In this document: positions 1-7,323 of the stretch, in pieces
Layout: each line of letters begins with the position of its first letter
Position numbering within the stretch: the stretch's first letter is position 1
Source: Oryzihumus sp036391795
Lineage (GTDB): Bacteria; Actinomycetota; Actinomycetes; Actinomycetales; Dermatophilaceae
Length of the DNA stretch: 30,525 nt
NCBI RefSeq assembly: GCF_036391795.1
Contig: NZ_DASVZH010000028.1
Span: 1-30,525, forward strand
Direction of reading: 5' to 3'
Notes under the pieces: generated by a model
What the model saw: the letters and a program-made list of their open reading frames with translations, nothing else
What the model was told of the DNA's origin: nothing
Databases searched by the model: none
Program-made: the position numbers and the translations under genes

Positions 1-1
1 C

Positions 2-268
2 GGGGCGGCAGCAGGTATCGCGCTCTCCCACCTTCCGGGCCTGGCCGCCATATCGGGGGTGGCCATCGGGATCGGCGCATTCACCGCCGGCATGCTGCGC
101 CTGCCCCTCACCTCCGTGCTGCTCACCAGCCTCTTCCTCGGCCAGGACGGCATCACGCTCATGCCGTTGACCATCATCGCCGTCGTGGTGTCCTACGTGC
201 TGACCCAGCGGCTCACCCCTGTCCCGCGGCAGACAGCGACGGCCGACGCCGCGAGCGCCCGCACATGA
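2..268 (+). CDS. ClC-family chloride channel/antiporter, C-terminal part
   Basis: The 5' end lies outside the window; the visible 88 residues read in frame from base 2 to a TGA at 266-268. The fragment is strongly hydrophobic, with a GIGAFTAGMLRLPLTSVLL segment followed by a second long hydrophobic stretch (TIIAVVVSYVL). This fits the last membrane helices of ClC proteins, where a glycine/alanine-rich helix is followed by a P-L-T-(S/A)-V-L-L motif. ClC proteins move chloride, often in exchange for protons, across the cytoplasmic membrane. No CBS domains follow, so this would be a short bacterial form ending in a polar tail of about 20 residues. The selectivity-filter residues are upstream of the window, so channel versus antiporter cannot be decided. 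Confidence 0.72.
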   Translation, partial: GAAAGIALSHLPGLAAISGVAIGIGAFTAGMLRLPLTSVLLTSLFLGQDGITLMPLTIIAVVVSYVLTQRLTPVPRQTATADAASART

Positions 269-289
269 CCGGCAGGTCCGCCGCGCCGC

Positions 290-730
290 TCACCCCTCGT
301 GGAGGTCCTGCATCGCCTTGGCGAGGCGACGCTGCCGGGTCTCTGTCGTCCTGGCGGTCTCGAGTTGCTGCACCACCGCCTGACGTCGGCTGGGCGACAG
401 GGAGTCGAACGCCTGCTGCGCCGCGCTGTCCGCCGCCAGCGCTGCCGCGAGGTCGTCGGGGACCGCCAGCTCCCTGGGCTGGTCGTCGAGCCGCAGTTCG
501 ACCTCCACCTCGTCGCCGGCCTGCACCTTTGCCGCGGCGCGGTGCTCGGCGCTCACCGGGATCTTGGCCACCCCACGCATGGACCCCAGCGTGCTGCGGA
601 AGGTGTAGTCGTTGAGCACCACGACGACGGGCGGCCTCCGGCCAGCACCGAGCGCCTCGACGACCGCGTCCGGGACCTCGATGCCGGTCGCCGTCTTCCC
701 GTCCAGCTGCAACGTCGCCCGAAAGTGCAT
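290..730 (-). CDS. YdeI/OmpD-associated family protein with DUF1905 domain
   Basis: A 146-residue cytoplasmic protein. Residues about 2-95 match the DUF1905 pattern: an opening HFRATLQLDGKTATGIEVP strand, a VVVVLNDYTFRSTLG segment and a GDEVEVELRLD segment, predicting a small beta barrel. The last 50 residues are helical and charged (SPSRRQAVVQQLETARTTETRQRR), as in the YdeI/OmpD-associated C-terminal domain named for bacteriocin protection. The ATG at 728-730 is preceded by a good AGGAGGG ribosome site. The molecular function of the family is not established; the bacteriocin-protection label comes from E. coli YdeI and should not be taken as proven here. It is divergent from the MFS exporter that follows, leaving a 264-base intergenic region (731-994) in which I recognise no regulatory element. 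Confidence 0.85.
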   Translation of the reverse strand: MHFRATLQLDGKTATGIEVPDAVVEALGAGRRPPVVVVLNDYTFRSTLGSMRGVAKIPVSAEHRAAAKVQAGDEVEVELRLDDQPRELAVPDDLAAALAADSAAQQAFDSLSPSRRQAVVQQLETARTTETRQRRLAKAMQDLHEG

Positions 731-994
731 CCAGACCCTCCTGACGTCCCCACGCGCGGGTTGCGCGCGTACCGATCATCGACCTCGCCGGCGCAGCAAA
801 CAACCGGGGGCAGCACGTCCCGGGGCCGTTCGGCATCGCGGCCGCCGTCGACGCCTTGTGGCTCCCCTGCCACGGGGTTACGTTCAAGCGGAAAGGGACT
901 TCCCGCGAAGCGTGGGCAGGCACATGGACACACGCCAGAGGCATCGGCCGACCGAGTGGCTGGCGTGCGCCACCCCGCCCCACCCGGGCCCGGC

Positions 995-2521
995 GTGACC
1001 ACGCCGCCCACGACGGCCACCACGGTGCAGGTGGCCTACGGCGAGCCCCACGGTCGGTGGGTGCTGGCCGCGACGGTGCTCGGCTCGTCACTGGCGTTCA
1101 TCGACGCCACGGTGGTCAACGTCGCCCTCCCGCGGATCGGGGAGTCCCTCGGGGCCCGTCTGTCGGACCTGACGTGGGTGATCAACGCCTACACGTTGAC
1201 GCTCGCGTCGCTGATCCTGCTCGGTGGCTCGCTCGGGGACCGCCTCGGCCGCCGCAGGGTGTTCGTCGTGGGGGTGGTCTGGTTCGCGCTGGCGTCGCTG
1301 CTGTGCGGCCTGGCCCCCAACGTCCAGACCCTCATCGCGGCCAGGGGTCTCCAGGGCGTCGGCGGCGCCCTGCTGACGCCGGGCAGCCTGGCCATCCTGC
1401 AGTCCTCGTTCCGACCGGAGGACCGGGCCCGGGCCATCGGGGCCTGGTCGGGGCTGGCGGGGATCGGTGGCGCCGCCGGCCCGTTCATCGGCGGCTGGCT
1501 GGTGCAGGTGAGCTCGTGGCGATGGATCTTCTTCATCAACCTGCCGGTGGCCGTCGCCGTCGTGCTCATCTCCCAACGCCAGGTGCCCGAGACCCGCGAC
1601 CCGATGGCACCCCGACACGTGGACGTGGCGGCGGCGGTGCTGGGCGCGGTGGGCCTCGGTGCCGTCACCAACGGGCTGATCGCCTGGCAGAACACGGGCC
1701 TGGGCAACGGCACCGTCGTGGTGTCATTGCTGGCCGGCGTGGCTGCCCTCGTCGGCTTCGTCGTCCGCGAGCGCACGGCCGCCGAGCCGATGCTCCCGCT
1801 CGACATCTTCGCCTCCCCCATCTTCCGCGCGACCAACGCCGCGACGTTCGCCATCTACGCGGCGCTCGGCGGCGTGTTCTTCTGGCTCGTGCTCCAGCTC
1901 CAGGTCGTGGCCGGGTTCTCCCCGATCGCCGCCGGCCTGGCGTTGCTGCCTGTCACGGGCCTGATGCTCCTGCTGTCCGCGCGGATGGGTGGCCTGGCGC
2001 AGCGGATCGGGCCGCGGATCCCCATGACGGTCGGGCCGCTGCTGTGCGCGGTCGGGGTTGCCGGCCTGACCCGCCTGGGTGCCGGCGCGACATACCTGAC
2101 GGACGTGCTGCCACCGGTGGCCGTCTTCGGGCTGGGACTCTCGCTGACGGTCGCGCCGCTGACCGCGACCACCCTGGCGGCGGCGCCGGAGCAACACGCC
2201 GGCCTCGCCAGCGGCGTCAACAACGCGGTGGCGCGCGTGGCCGGCCTGCTGTCCGTTGCGGTTCTCCCCCTGGTCGCCGGGCTCAGCGGTGAGGCGTACC
2301 ACGAGCCGGCCCGGCTGGAGCCGGCCTTCCAGACCGCCATGTGGGTCTGCGCCGGACTGCTGGTGGCCGGCGCGGTGCTGTCTGCGCTCTTCGTCCGGGC
2401 GCCGGCGGCCGAGCCCTCGCAGCCCACCGCCCGTCGGTACTGCCCGGTGGACGGGCCGCCACTGCAGGAATGCCCGCGGCAGGGCCCTCTGGCCGGGGCC
2501 GGCCGCGGCTCGGCGACCTGA
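995..2521 (+). CDS. DHA2-family MFS drug efflux transporter (14 TMS)
   Basis: A 508-residue major facilitator of the DHA2 (EmrB/QacA) drug:proton antiporter type. Helix 1 carries the DHA2 signature (SSLAFIDATVVNVALPRIG), followed by WVINAYTLTLASL and the motif A loop GGSLGDRLGRRRV. A later GPFIGGWLVQ matches the conserved TMS5 antiporter motif C region. About 14 hydrophobic segments are visible, then a polar tail. The reading frame stays open far upstream, but residues before the GTG at 995 are low-complexity and do not resemble the family, so I place the start at GTG 995. GTG 1025 or 965 are possible, and none has a strong ribosome site. The substrate is unknown. No local repressor is adjacent, unlike the second MFS gene at 9970. 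Confidence 0.85.
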   Translation: MTTPPTTATTVQVAYGEPHGRWVLAATVLGSSLAFIDATVVNVALPRIGESLGARLSDLTWVINAYTLTLASLILLGGSLGDRLGRRRVFVVGVVWFALASLLCGLAPNVQTLIAARGLQGVGGALLTPGSLAILQSSFRPEDRARAIGAWSGLAGIGGAAGPFIGGWLVQVSSWRWIFFINLPVAVAVVLISQRQVPETRDPMAPRHVDVAAAVLGAVGLGAVTNGLIAWQNTGLGNGTVVVSLLAGVAALVGFVVRERTAAEPMLPLDIFASPIFRATNAATFAIYAALGGVFFWLVLQLQVVAGFSPIAAGLALLPVTGLMLLLSARMGGLAQRIGPRIPMTVGPLLCAVGVAGLTRLGAGATYLTDVLPPVAVFGLGLSLTVAPLTATTLAAAPEQHAGLASGVNNAVARVAGLLSVAVLPLVAGLSGEAYHEPARLEPAFQTAMWVCAGLLVAGAVLSALFVRAPAAEPSQPTARRYCPVDGPPLQECPRQGPLAGAGRGSAT

Positions 2522-2656
2522 CCACGCAGGGGCGAGCGGGCCCGGGCCGCAAACACCCAGCGCCCAGAGGTGGTCCTTTGATGCTTCTCTCAGGTTCCGG
2601 GGCCAGAGTGGCCGGTTCCCATTGACCACCGGCACCTCGTGCCGATTGGAGGGCTT

Positions 2657-2911
2657 GTGAACTGGCGTGACAAGGCGGAATGCCTCAGCACCGACCCGGA
2701 GCTGTTCTTCCCCGTGGGGACGACCGGGCAGGCGCTCATCCAGGCCGACGCGGCCAGGCGGGTGTGCCAGCGGTGCCCGGTGCAGGACGAGTGCCTGCGC
2801 TGGGCCCTGGACAGCCGTCAGGAGACCGGCATCTGGGGTGGCACCGACGAGGAGGAGCGCCGGCTCATTCGCCGTCGGCAGTCCCGGGAGGCGCGCCGCG
2901 TGGCCTCCTGA
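2657..2911 (+). CDS. whiB: WhiB-family iron-sulfur transcriptional regulator (WhiB1-like)
   Basis: An 84-residue WhiB protein. The four cluster-binding cysteines are C9, C37, C40 and C46 (C-x27-C-x2-C-x5-C), followed by the beta-turn motif GIWGG at 58-62 and a basic tail (RRLIRRRQSREARR) for DNA contact. The N-terminus VNWRDKAECL and the DPELFFPVG segment match the WhiB1 subgroup closely. The start is GTG 2657 with GGAGGG at 2648-2653 just upstream; an in-frame GTG at 2639 would add six residues absent from relatives. WhiB proteins hold a [4Fe-4S] cluster that senses oxygen or nitric oxide and bind the primary sigma factor. The gene sits upstream of a stress-type phosphatase/kinase set, which fits a redox or stress regulatory neighbourhood. 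Confidence 0.96.
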   Translation: MNWRDKAECLSTDPELFFPVGTTGQALIQADAARRVCQRCPVQDECLRWALDSRQETGIWGGTDEEERRLIRRRQSREARRVAS

Positions 2912-2941
2912 CGCGGCGGCCCAGGCAGGGACCTCGGCGGC

Positions 2942-4750
2942 TCACGCCGGCCGGTCCGGCGACGTCGGCGGTTCGCCCCGGCGCACCGCCAGCGCGGCGA
3001 CGTCGTCGTCCCGGGAGGCGTCCCGCAGCTCGGCGACCAGCTCGTGCAGGGCCACGGACAGGTCCGTGCCGGTCAGGCGCGTCATCGCCTCGTCCATGCG
3101 CTGCTGCCCCCGGTCGATGTCCTCGTCGCGTCGCTCGATGAGGCCGTCGGTGAAGGCCACCAGGGTGTCGCCCCGCTCCAGGGGGACGGTCAGCTCCTGT
3201 CGGGGCTGCTCCGCGATGCCGAGCGGGGGGCCACTGGCCAGCGGGAGCGGCTCGGACCTGCCGTCCCGGCGGAGCAGCACCGGCGGTGGGTGCCCGGCGT
3301 TGGCGACCACGAGCTCTCCGCGCGTCGGGTCGGCGACCATGTACACGAGCGTGACCAGCTGCTCCGTGGGGTACTGCGCGAACATCAGGTCGAGCCGGCT
3401 GGTGACGGTCGCGGGGGCAGGGTCCAGGGCGGCATAGGCCCGGACGGCTGCCCTCATCTGGGCCATAGCCGCCGCGGCGCCGACGCCGCGGCCCATGACG
3501 TCACCGACGAAGAGCACCAGGCGACCGTCACTGAGGGGTATGGCGTCATAGAAGTCGCCGCCCACCTCGGTGCGCCCGGAAGGGCCGTAGTAGCTGGCCA
3601 GCTCCCATCCGGGGACGGCGGGCAGCGACTCGGGCAGCACGGCGTGCTGCAGCTGGTCTGCTGCGGCCAGGGTCTGGCTGTGGAGCTCGGCGTTGTCGAT
3701 GGCGATCGCGGCGCGCTTGGCCAGGTCCTCGGCGAGGGCCAGGTCGTCGGGTCCGTAGAGCCGGTCGGACTCGGCCGAGACCCAGGTGATGACCCCCAGC
3801 ACCCGGCCTCGGGCCACCAGCGGCACCGTCAGGCCGCTGCGCAGCCGCAGCTCGCGGGCGATGCGCAGGTGCTCGTCATCGATCGCGGCGGCCACCAGCA
3901 TCTCGTCGGTGACCTCGCGGACCAGCTCGCTGCGGCCGGTCCGCATCACGTTCCAGGCTCCGCTCGGGGCGTCCGGGTCGGCGGGGTACCGCTGCTCGAG
4001 GTCGATCGCGAGCTGGACCTTCGCCGGGTCCACGTGCTCCACCGCGAGACGGTTGAGACGACCGTCCTCGACCAGGTCGATGGCGCACCAGTCGGCGAAG
4101 GTGGGGACGGCCAGCCTGGCGACCCTGGCCAGCGTGGTCTGGTAGTCCAGGCTGCTGCTCAGCTCCGTGGCGGCGTCGGCGAGGAAGACCAGCTTGGCGG
4201 TCTGCTTCGCTGCCTCCTCCTGGGCGCCGACGCGCTCCAGGGCCTGGGCGCAGGTGTCGGCCAGGATCTCGAAGAACTCCAGCTCGGCCGAGTCCACGAA
4301 CCTCGCCGCAGGGAAGGAGAGCCCAATTGCCCCGATGGTCCGCGTGCTCACCCTCAGCGGCAGGCAGACGATCGAGCGCTCACCGCGGTCGGACTCGGGG
4401 TAGCGCTCCGCGATCTCGGCAGCCCCTGACAGGACGAGGCGCCGCCCCGTGCGGACCACGTCGCTGACCGGGGTCCGGCTGTCGAGGGGGAAGCTCGCCC
4501 ACTGCTCCGCCTCTCCCTCGTCACCGCCGCGCAGCCCCACCAGTCGCAGCGTCGCAGGCCCGTCGAGCAGGGTCAGCGAGGCCATCGTGGCTCCCACGGC
4601 ATCGGCGCTGTGCGTGATGACGATCTTGGTCACCGCGTCGACCGTGTCGGCGGTGGCCAGCTCTGCCGTGACCCGGGCCAGGCGCGTCAGCCGGTCACCC
4701 AGGTGGCGCGCGGCCCTTGAGGCACCCTCGCCCGGGGGATCCGAAAGCAC
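2942..4750 (-). CDS. GAF-GAF-SpoIIE (PP2C-type) serine phosphatase, RsbU-like
   Basis: A protein of about 602 residues with two GAF sensor domains (about 25-180 and 205-360) and a C-terminal SpoIIE/PP2C phosphatase. The metal-binding acidic motifs are all present in order: GGDFYD, GDVMGRG, NAGHPPP, FTDGLIERR and RDDDVAAL. Such enzymes dephosphorylate anti-anti-sigma proteins in partner-switching stress pathways. No transmembrane segment is visible, so it is cytosolic, with GAF domains sensing a small ligand or redox state. I chose GTG 4750, where family-like sequence begins. An in-frame GTG at 4897 has a GAGG-like site upstream and would add 49 proline- and arginine-rich residues of unconvincing character. 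It is divergent from the RsbW-like ATPase at 4951, a natural functional partner. Confidence 0.9.
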   Translation of the reverse strand: MLSDPPGEGASRAARHLGDRLTRLARVTAELATADTVDAVTKIVITHSADAVGATMASLTLLDGPATLRLVGLRGGDEGEAEQWASFPLDSRTPVSDVVRTGRRLVLSGAAEIAERYPESDRGERSIVCLPLRVSTRTIGAIGLSFPAARFVDSAELEFFEILADTCAQALERVGAQEEAAKQTAKLVFLADAATELSSSLDYQTTLARVARLAVPTFADWCAIDLVEDGRLNRLAVEHVDPAKVQLAIDLEQRYPADPDAPSGAWNVMRTGRSELVREVTDEMLVAAAIDDEHLRIARELRLRSGLTVPLVARGRVLGVITWVSAESDRLYGPDDLALAEDLAKRAAIAIDNAELHSQTLAAADQLQHAVLPESLPAVPGWELASYYGPSGRTEVGGDFYDAIPLSDGRLVLFVGDVMGRGVGAAAAMAQMRAAVRAYAALDPAPATVTSRLDLMFAQYPTEQLVTLVYMVADPTRGELVVANAGHPPPVLLRRDGRSEPLPLASGPPLGIAEQPRQELTVPLERGDTLVAFTDGLIERRDEDIDRGQQRMDEAMTRLTGTDLSVALHELVAELRDASRDDDVAALAVRRGEPPTSPDRPA

Positions 4751-4950
4751 CGGCCCATCATGCCGGGTCGCCGGTGGCCCCTGTCCACCTCTTGGGCAGA
4801 ACGGCGTGGAGGCTCCTCGATGCGGGACCCAGCTGCGCCGCCAACCCACCGGCAACCCGGTCGGCGTGAGAGCATCGGCTTCGGGTGCGCTGCTCACGGC
4901 ACCTCGAGCCCTGGTTCAGGGGGTCGGACGCGGTCCCGAAGGGGGCGAAG

Positions 4951-5514
4951 ATGTGCCACCACGCCACCAAGTCGTTGCCGCCTGAGCCGCATTCGGCCCC
5001 GGCCGCGCGGGAGTTCCTGCGGCGCTGCTACAGCAGCTGGGGACTGATGGAGATCGCCGAGGACTCAGAGCTGGCCCTGTCCGAGCTGGTCACCAACGCC
5101 GTGCTGCACGCCCGGACCCCGCTCCTGGTGAGCGTGAGCTGCGCCGACTCGACGATCGAGCTGGCGGTCTTCGACGGCACGCCGACGCGGCCGGTGGTGC
5201 GACCCCACCGATCGGACCTGGCCGGAGACCTGGCAGCCGCCCACGCCCTCGAGGCCGAGCTCGACGAGGTGCCGCACGAGCGGGACCCACGGTTGCACGT
5301 GGGGCCCGCCGGTCCGGTCACCGGCGGACGGGGGCTGCTCGTGGTGGACGCCGTCGCCGCCCAGTGGGGGGTCAGCCCGCTCAGTGACGGCAAGGCCGTC
5401 TGGGCCCGCACGCCGGTGTTCGACGGCTGGGAGCCGCCCGCTGCGTGCCCGTGCTCCACCTCGGACCAGGCGGTCACCCTGGCCTCCGGTCACCCGGTCG
5501 TCGACTGCTGCTGA
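4951..5514 (+). CDS. RsbW-like ATP-binding protein (HATPase_c_2), possible anti-sigma kinase
   Basis: A 187-residue single-domain GHKL ATPase. The N-box SELVTNAVLHA (44-54) and the glycine box GGRGLLVVDAV (125-135) are clear, followed by WGV and GKAVWA, typical of actinobacterial HATPase_c_2 proteins related to RsbW/SpoIIAB. Known members phosphorylate anti-anti-sigma factors or bind sigma factors. Two oddities are visible. About 40 residues (83-124) separate the DxxP strand region from the glycine box, longer than I expect. The ends are also cysteine/histidine rich: MCHH at the start, and CPC near 166-168 plus CC at the very end. The ATG at 4951 follows a purine-rich GGGGGCGAAG; upstream in-frame codons lack family similarity. 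Pairing with the divergent phosphatase is inferred from order, and no STAS-domain partner is in the window. Confidence 0.82.
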   Translation: MCHHATKSLPPEPHSAPAAREFLRRCYSSWGLMEIAEDSELALSELVTNAVLHARTPLLVSVSCADSTIELAVFDGTPTRPVVRPHRSDLAGDLAAAHALEAELDEVPHERDPRLHVGPAGPVTGGRGLLVVDAVAAQWGVSPLSDGKAVWARTPVFDGWEPPAACPCSTSDQAVTLASGHPVVDCC

Positions 5515-5664
5515 GGCCCCCGCCGACCGACTCCACCCGCGCCAGGCCAGGGCCGGTCGACCCCTGATGCCCGGTTCAGCGCGCGCCTATGCTGCGAGCT
5601 AGCGGTTCCACCGTCCCTCCAGCCTCCCCGCGGCAGGCGACGAGGTCGCCCGAAGGCCGAGGTC

Positions 5665-7323
5665 ATGACCAGACCGACCATCCTGACCGTCGACGACGAC
5701 CCCCTGGTCTCGGCTGCCATCAGCCGGGACCTGCGCAGCCGCTACGGCAGCGAGTACCGCATCGTGCGCGCGACCTCGGGCGCAGAGGCGCTGTCGGTCC
5801 TGGCCGAGCTCGCGCTGCGCGACCAGCCGGTCGCCCTCATCGCCGCCGACCAGCGGATGCCGCAGATGACCGGGACCGAGATGCTCGAGCGGGCCCGCAC
5901 CCACGCGCCGGGCGCCAAGCTCCTGCTGCTGACCGCCTACGCCGACACCGACGTGGCCATCACGGCGATCAACGACATCGGCCTGGACTACTACCTGCTC
6001 AAACCCTGGGACCCGCCCGAGGAGCGCCTCTACCCCGTCGTGGACGACCTGCTGGGCGACTGGGTCCAGGAGAACCCGGACCACACCGCCGACGTGCGCG
6101 TGGTCGGGCACCGGTGGTCCGAGCGCAGCTACGAGCTCAAGACCTTCCTCGCCCGCAACCACGTGCCCTACCGCTGGTACGACATCGAGCGCGACATCGA
6201 GGCGCAGCGGCTGGCCGGGCTCGCGCAGGCGTCGGCGGACGACCTGCCCCTGGTCCTCGTGCCCGACGGCGACACCCTGCGCGCCCCCTCGACCCTCCAG
6301 GTCGCCGGCGCGCTCGGGCTGCGCACCAGCGCGCAGCAGCCGCTGTATGACGTGTGCATCGTGGGCGGGGGCCCGGCCGGCCTGGCCGCGGCGGTGTACG
6401 CCGCCTCGGAGGGGTTGAGCACCGTTGTCGTGGAACGCGAGGCGCCCGGGGGCCAGGCCGGCCAGAGCGCCGCCATCGAGAACTACCTCGGCTTCCCCAA
6501 GGGGCTGACCGGCTCCGACCTCACCCAGCGCGCCCTGGCCCAGGTGTTCCGGTTCGGGGCGGAGGTGGTGCTGGCACGGGACGTCGTCGGCTTCGAGACC
6601 CGCGGGCCGGTGCGCGCCGTGCTCCTCGAGGGCGGCGGCGCCATCGAGGCCCGCGCGGTCGTGGTGGCCACCGGCGTCTCCTACCGGCGCCTCGAGGCCG
6701 ACGGACTGGCCGAGCTCACCGGCCGCGGCGTCTACTACGGCGCGAGCGCCGGCGAGGCGGCCCAGTGCCAGGGGGACGACGTCTACGTCGTCGGCGCCGC
6801 CAACTCGGCGGGGCAGGCGGCGCTGAACCTCGCCCGGTACGCCAAGCGCGTGGTGCTGGTGGTCCGCGGACCGGCACTCGAGCTGACCATGTCGCGCTAC
6901 CTCATCGAGCGGATCACCGCGGCGACCAACATCGAGGTGCGCCACCGCTGCGAGGTGGCCGCCGCGCGAGGTGAGGGCCACCTGGAGTCGCTGGTCCTGG
7001 TCGACCGCGACTCCGGCGCGACCGAGGAGGTGCCCACCAGCTGGCTGTTCGTCTTCATCGGCGCCTCGCCGCGCACCGAGTGGCTCGGGCCGGACATCGT
7101 GCGCGACGACAAGGGCTTCGTCGTCACCGGGCCGGACCTCCTGGGCGCCGCGCACCCCGCCCGCTGGCCGTTGTCCCGGGCCCCGTTCGTCCTCGAGACG
7201 AGCGTGCCCGGCGTCTTCGCCGCCGGAGACGTGCGCCTCGACTCGATGAAGCGGGTCGCCTCCGCCGTCGGCGAGGGGGCCATGGCCGTCTACCTCGTCC
7301 ACCGCTACCTGGCGACCATCTGA
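5665..7323 (+). CDS. Response-regulator receiver fused to thioredoxin-reductase-like FAD oxidoreductase
   Basis: A 552-residue, three-part protein. Residues 1-130 are a receiver domain: acidic pocket D10-D12, phospho-acceptor D62 (AADQRMP), T90 (LLLTAYAD) and K113 (LLKPWDP). Residues about 144-220 resemble a glutaredoxin/thioredoxin-like fold but have no cysteines. Residues 228-552 are a flavoprotein disulfide-reductase domain with the FAD motif GGGPAGL (234-240), PGGQAGQSAAIENYLGFP, a second nucleotide motif VVGAANSAGQAA, and the terminal GVFAAGDVR. The usual redox CxxC of thioredoxin reductase is missing: the expected position reads YYGASAGEAAQC, with a single Cys. An electron-transfer role is likely, but disulfide reduction by the classic mechanism is not. 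Start ATG 5665. The stop overlaps the next gene's start by one base (TGATG), so the kinase is coupled to it. Confidence 0.93.
   Translation: MTRPTILTVDDDPLVSAAISRDLRSRYGSEYRIVRATSGAEALSVLAELALRDQPVALIAADQRMPQMTGTEMLERARTHAPGAKLLLLTAYADTDVAITAINDIGLDYYLLKPWDPPEERLYPVVDDLLGDWVQENPDHTADVRVVGHRWSERSYELKTFLARNHVPYRWYDIERDIEAQRLAGLAQASADDLPLVLVPDGDTLRAPSTLQVAGALGLRTSAQQPLYDVCIVGGGPAGLAAAVYAASEGLSTVVVEREAPGGQAGQSAAIENYLGFPKGLTGSDLTQRALAQVFRFGAEVVLARDVVGFETRGPVRAVLLEGGGAIEARAVVVATGVSYRRLEADGLAELTGRGVYYGASAGEAAQCQGDDVYVVGAANSAGQAALNLARYAKRVVLVVRGPALELTMSRYLIERITAATNIEVRHRCEVAAARGEGHLESLVLVDRDSGATEEVPTSWLFVFIGASPRTEWLGPDIVRDDKGFVVTGPDLLGAAHPARWPLSRAPFVLETSVPGVFAAGDVRLDSMKRVASAVGEGAMAVYLVHRYLATI

Noticed and set aside
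299..994. Upstream extension of the MFS open frame (to 299), antisense to the YdeI/DUF1905 gene
   Set aside because: The translated extension is low-complexity and lies opposite a well-supported gene; high GC keeps many frames open by chance.
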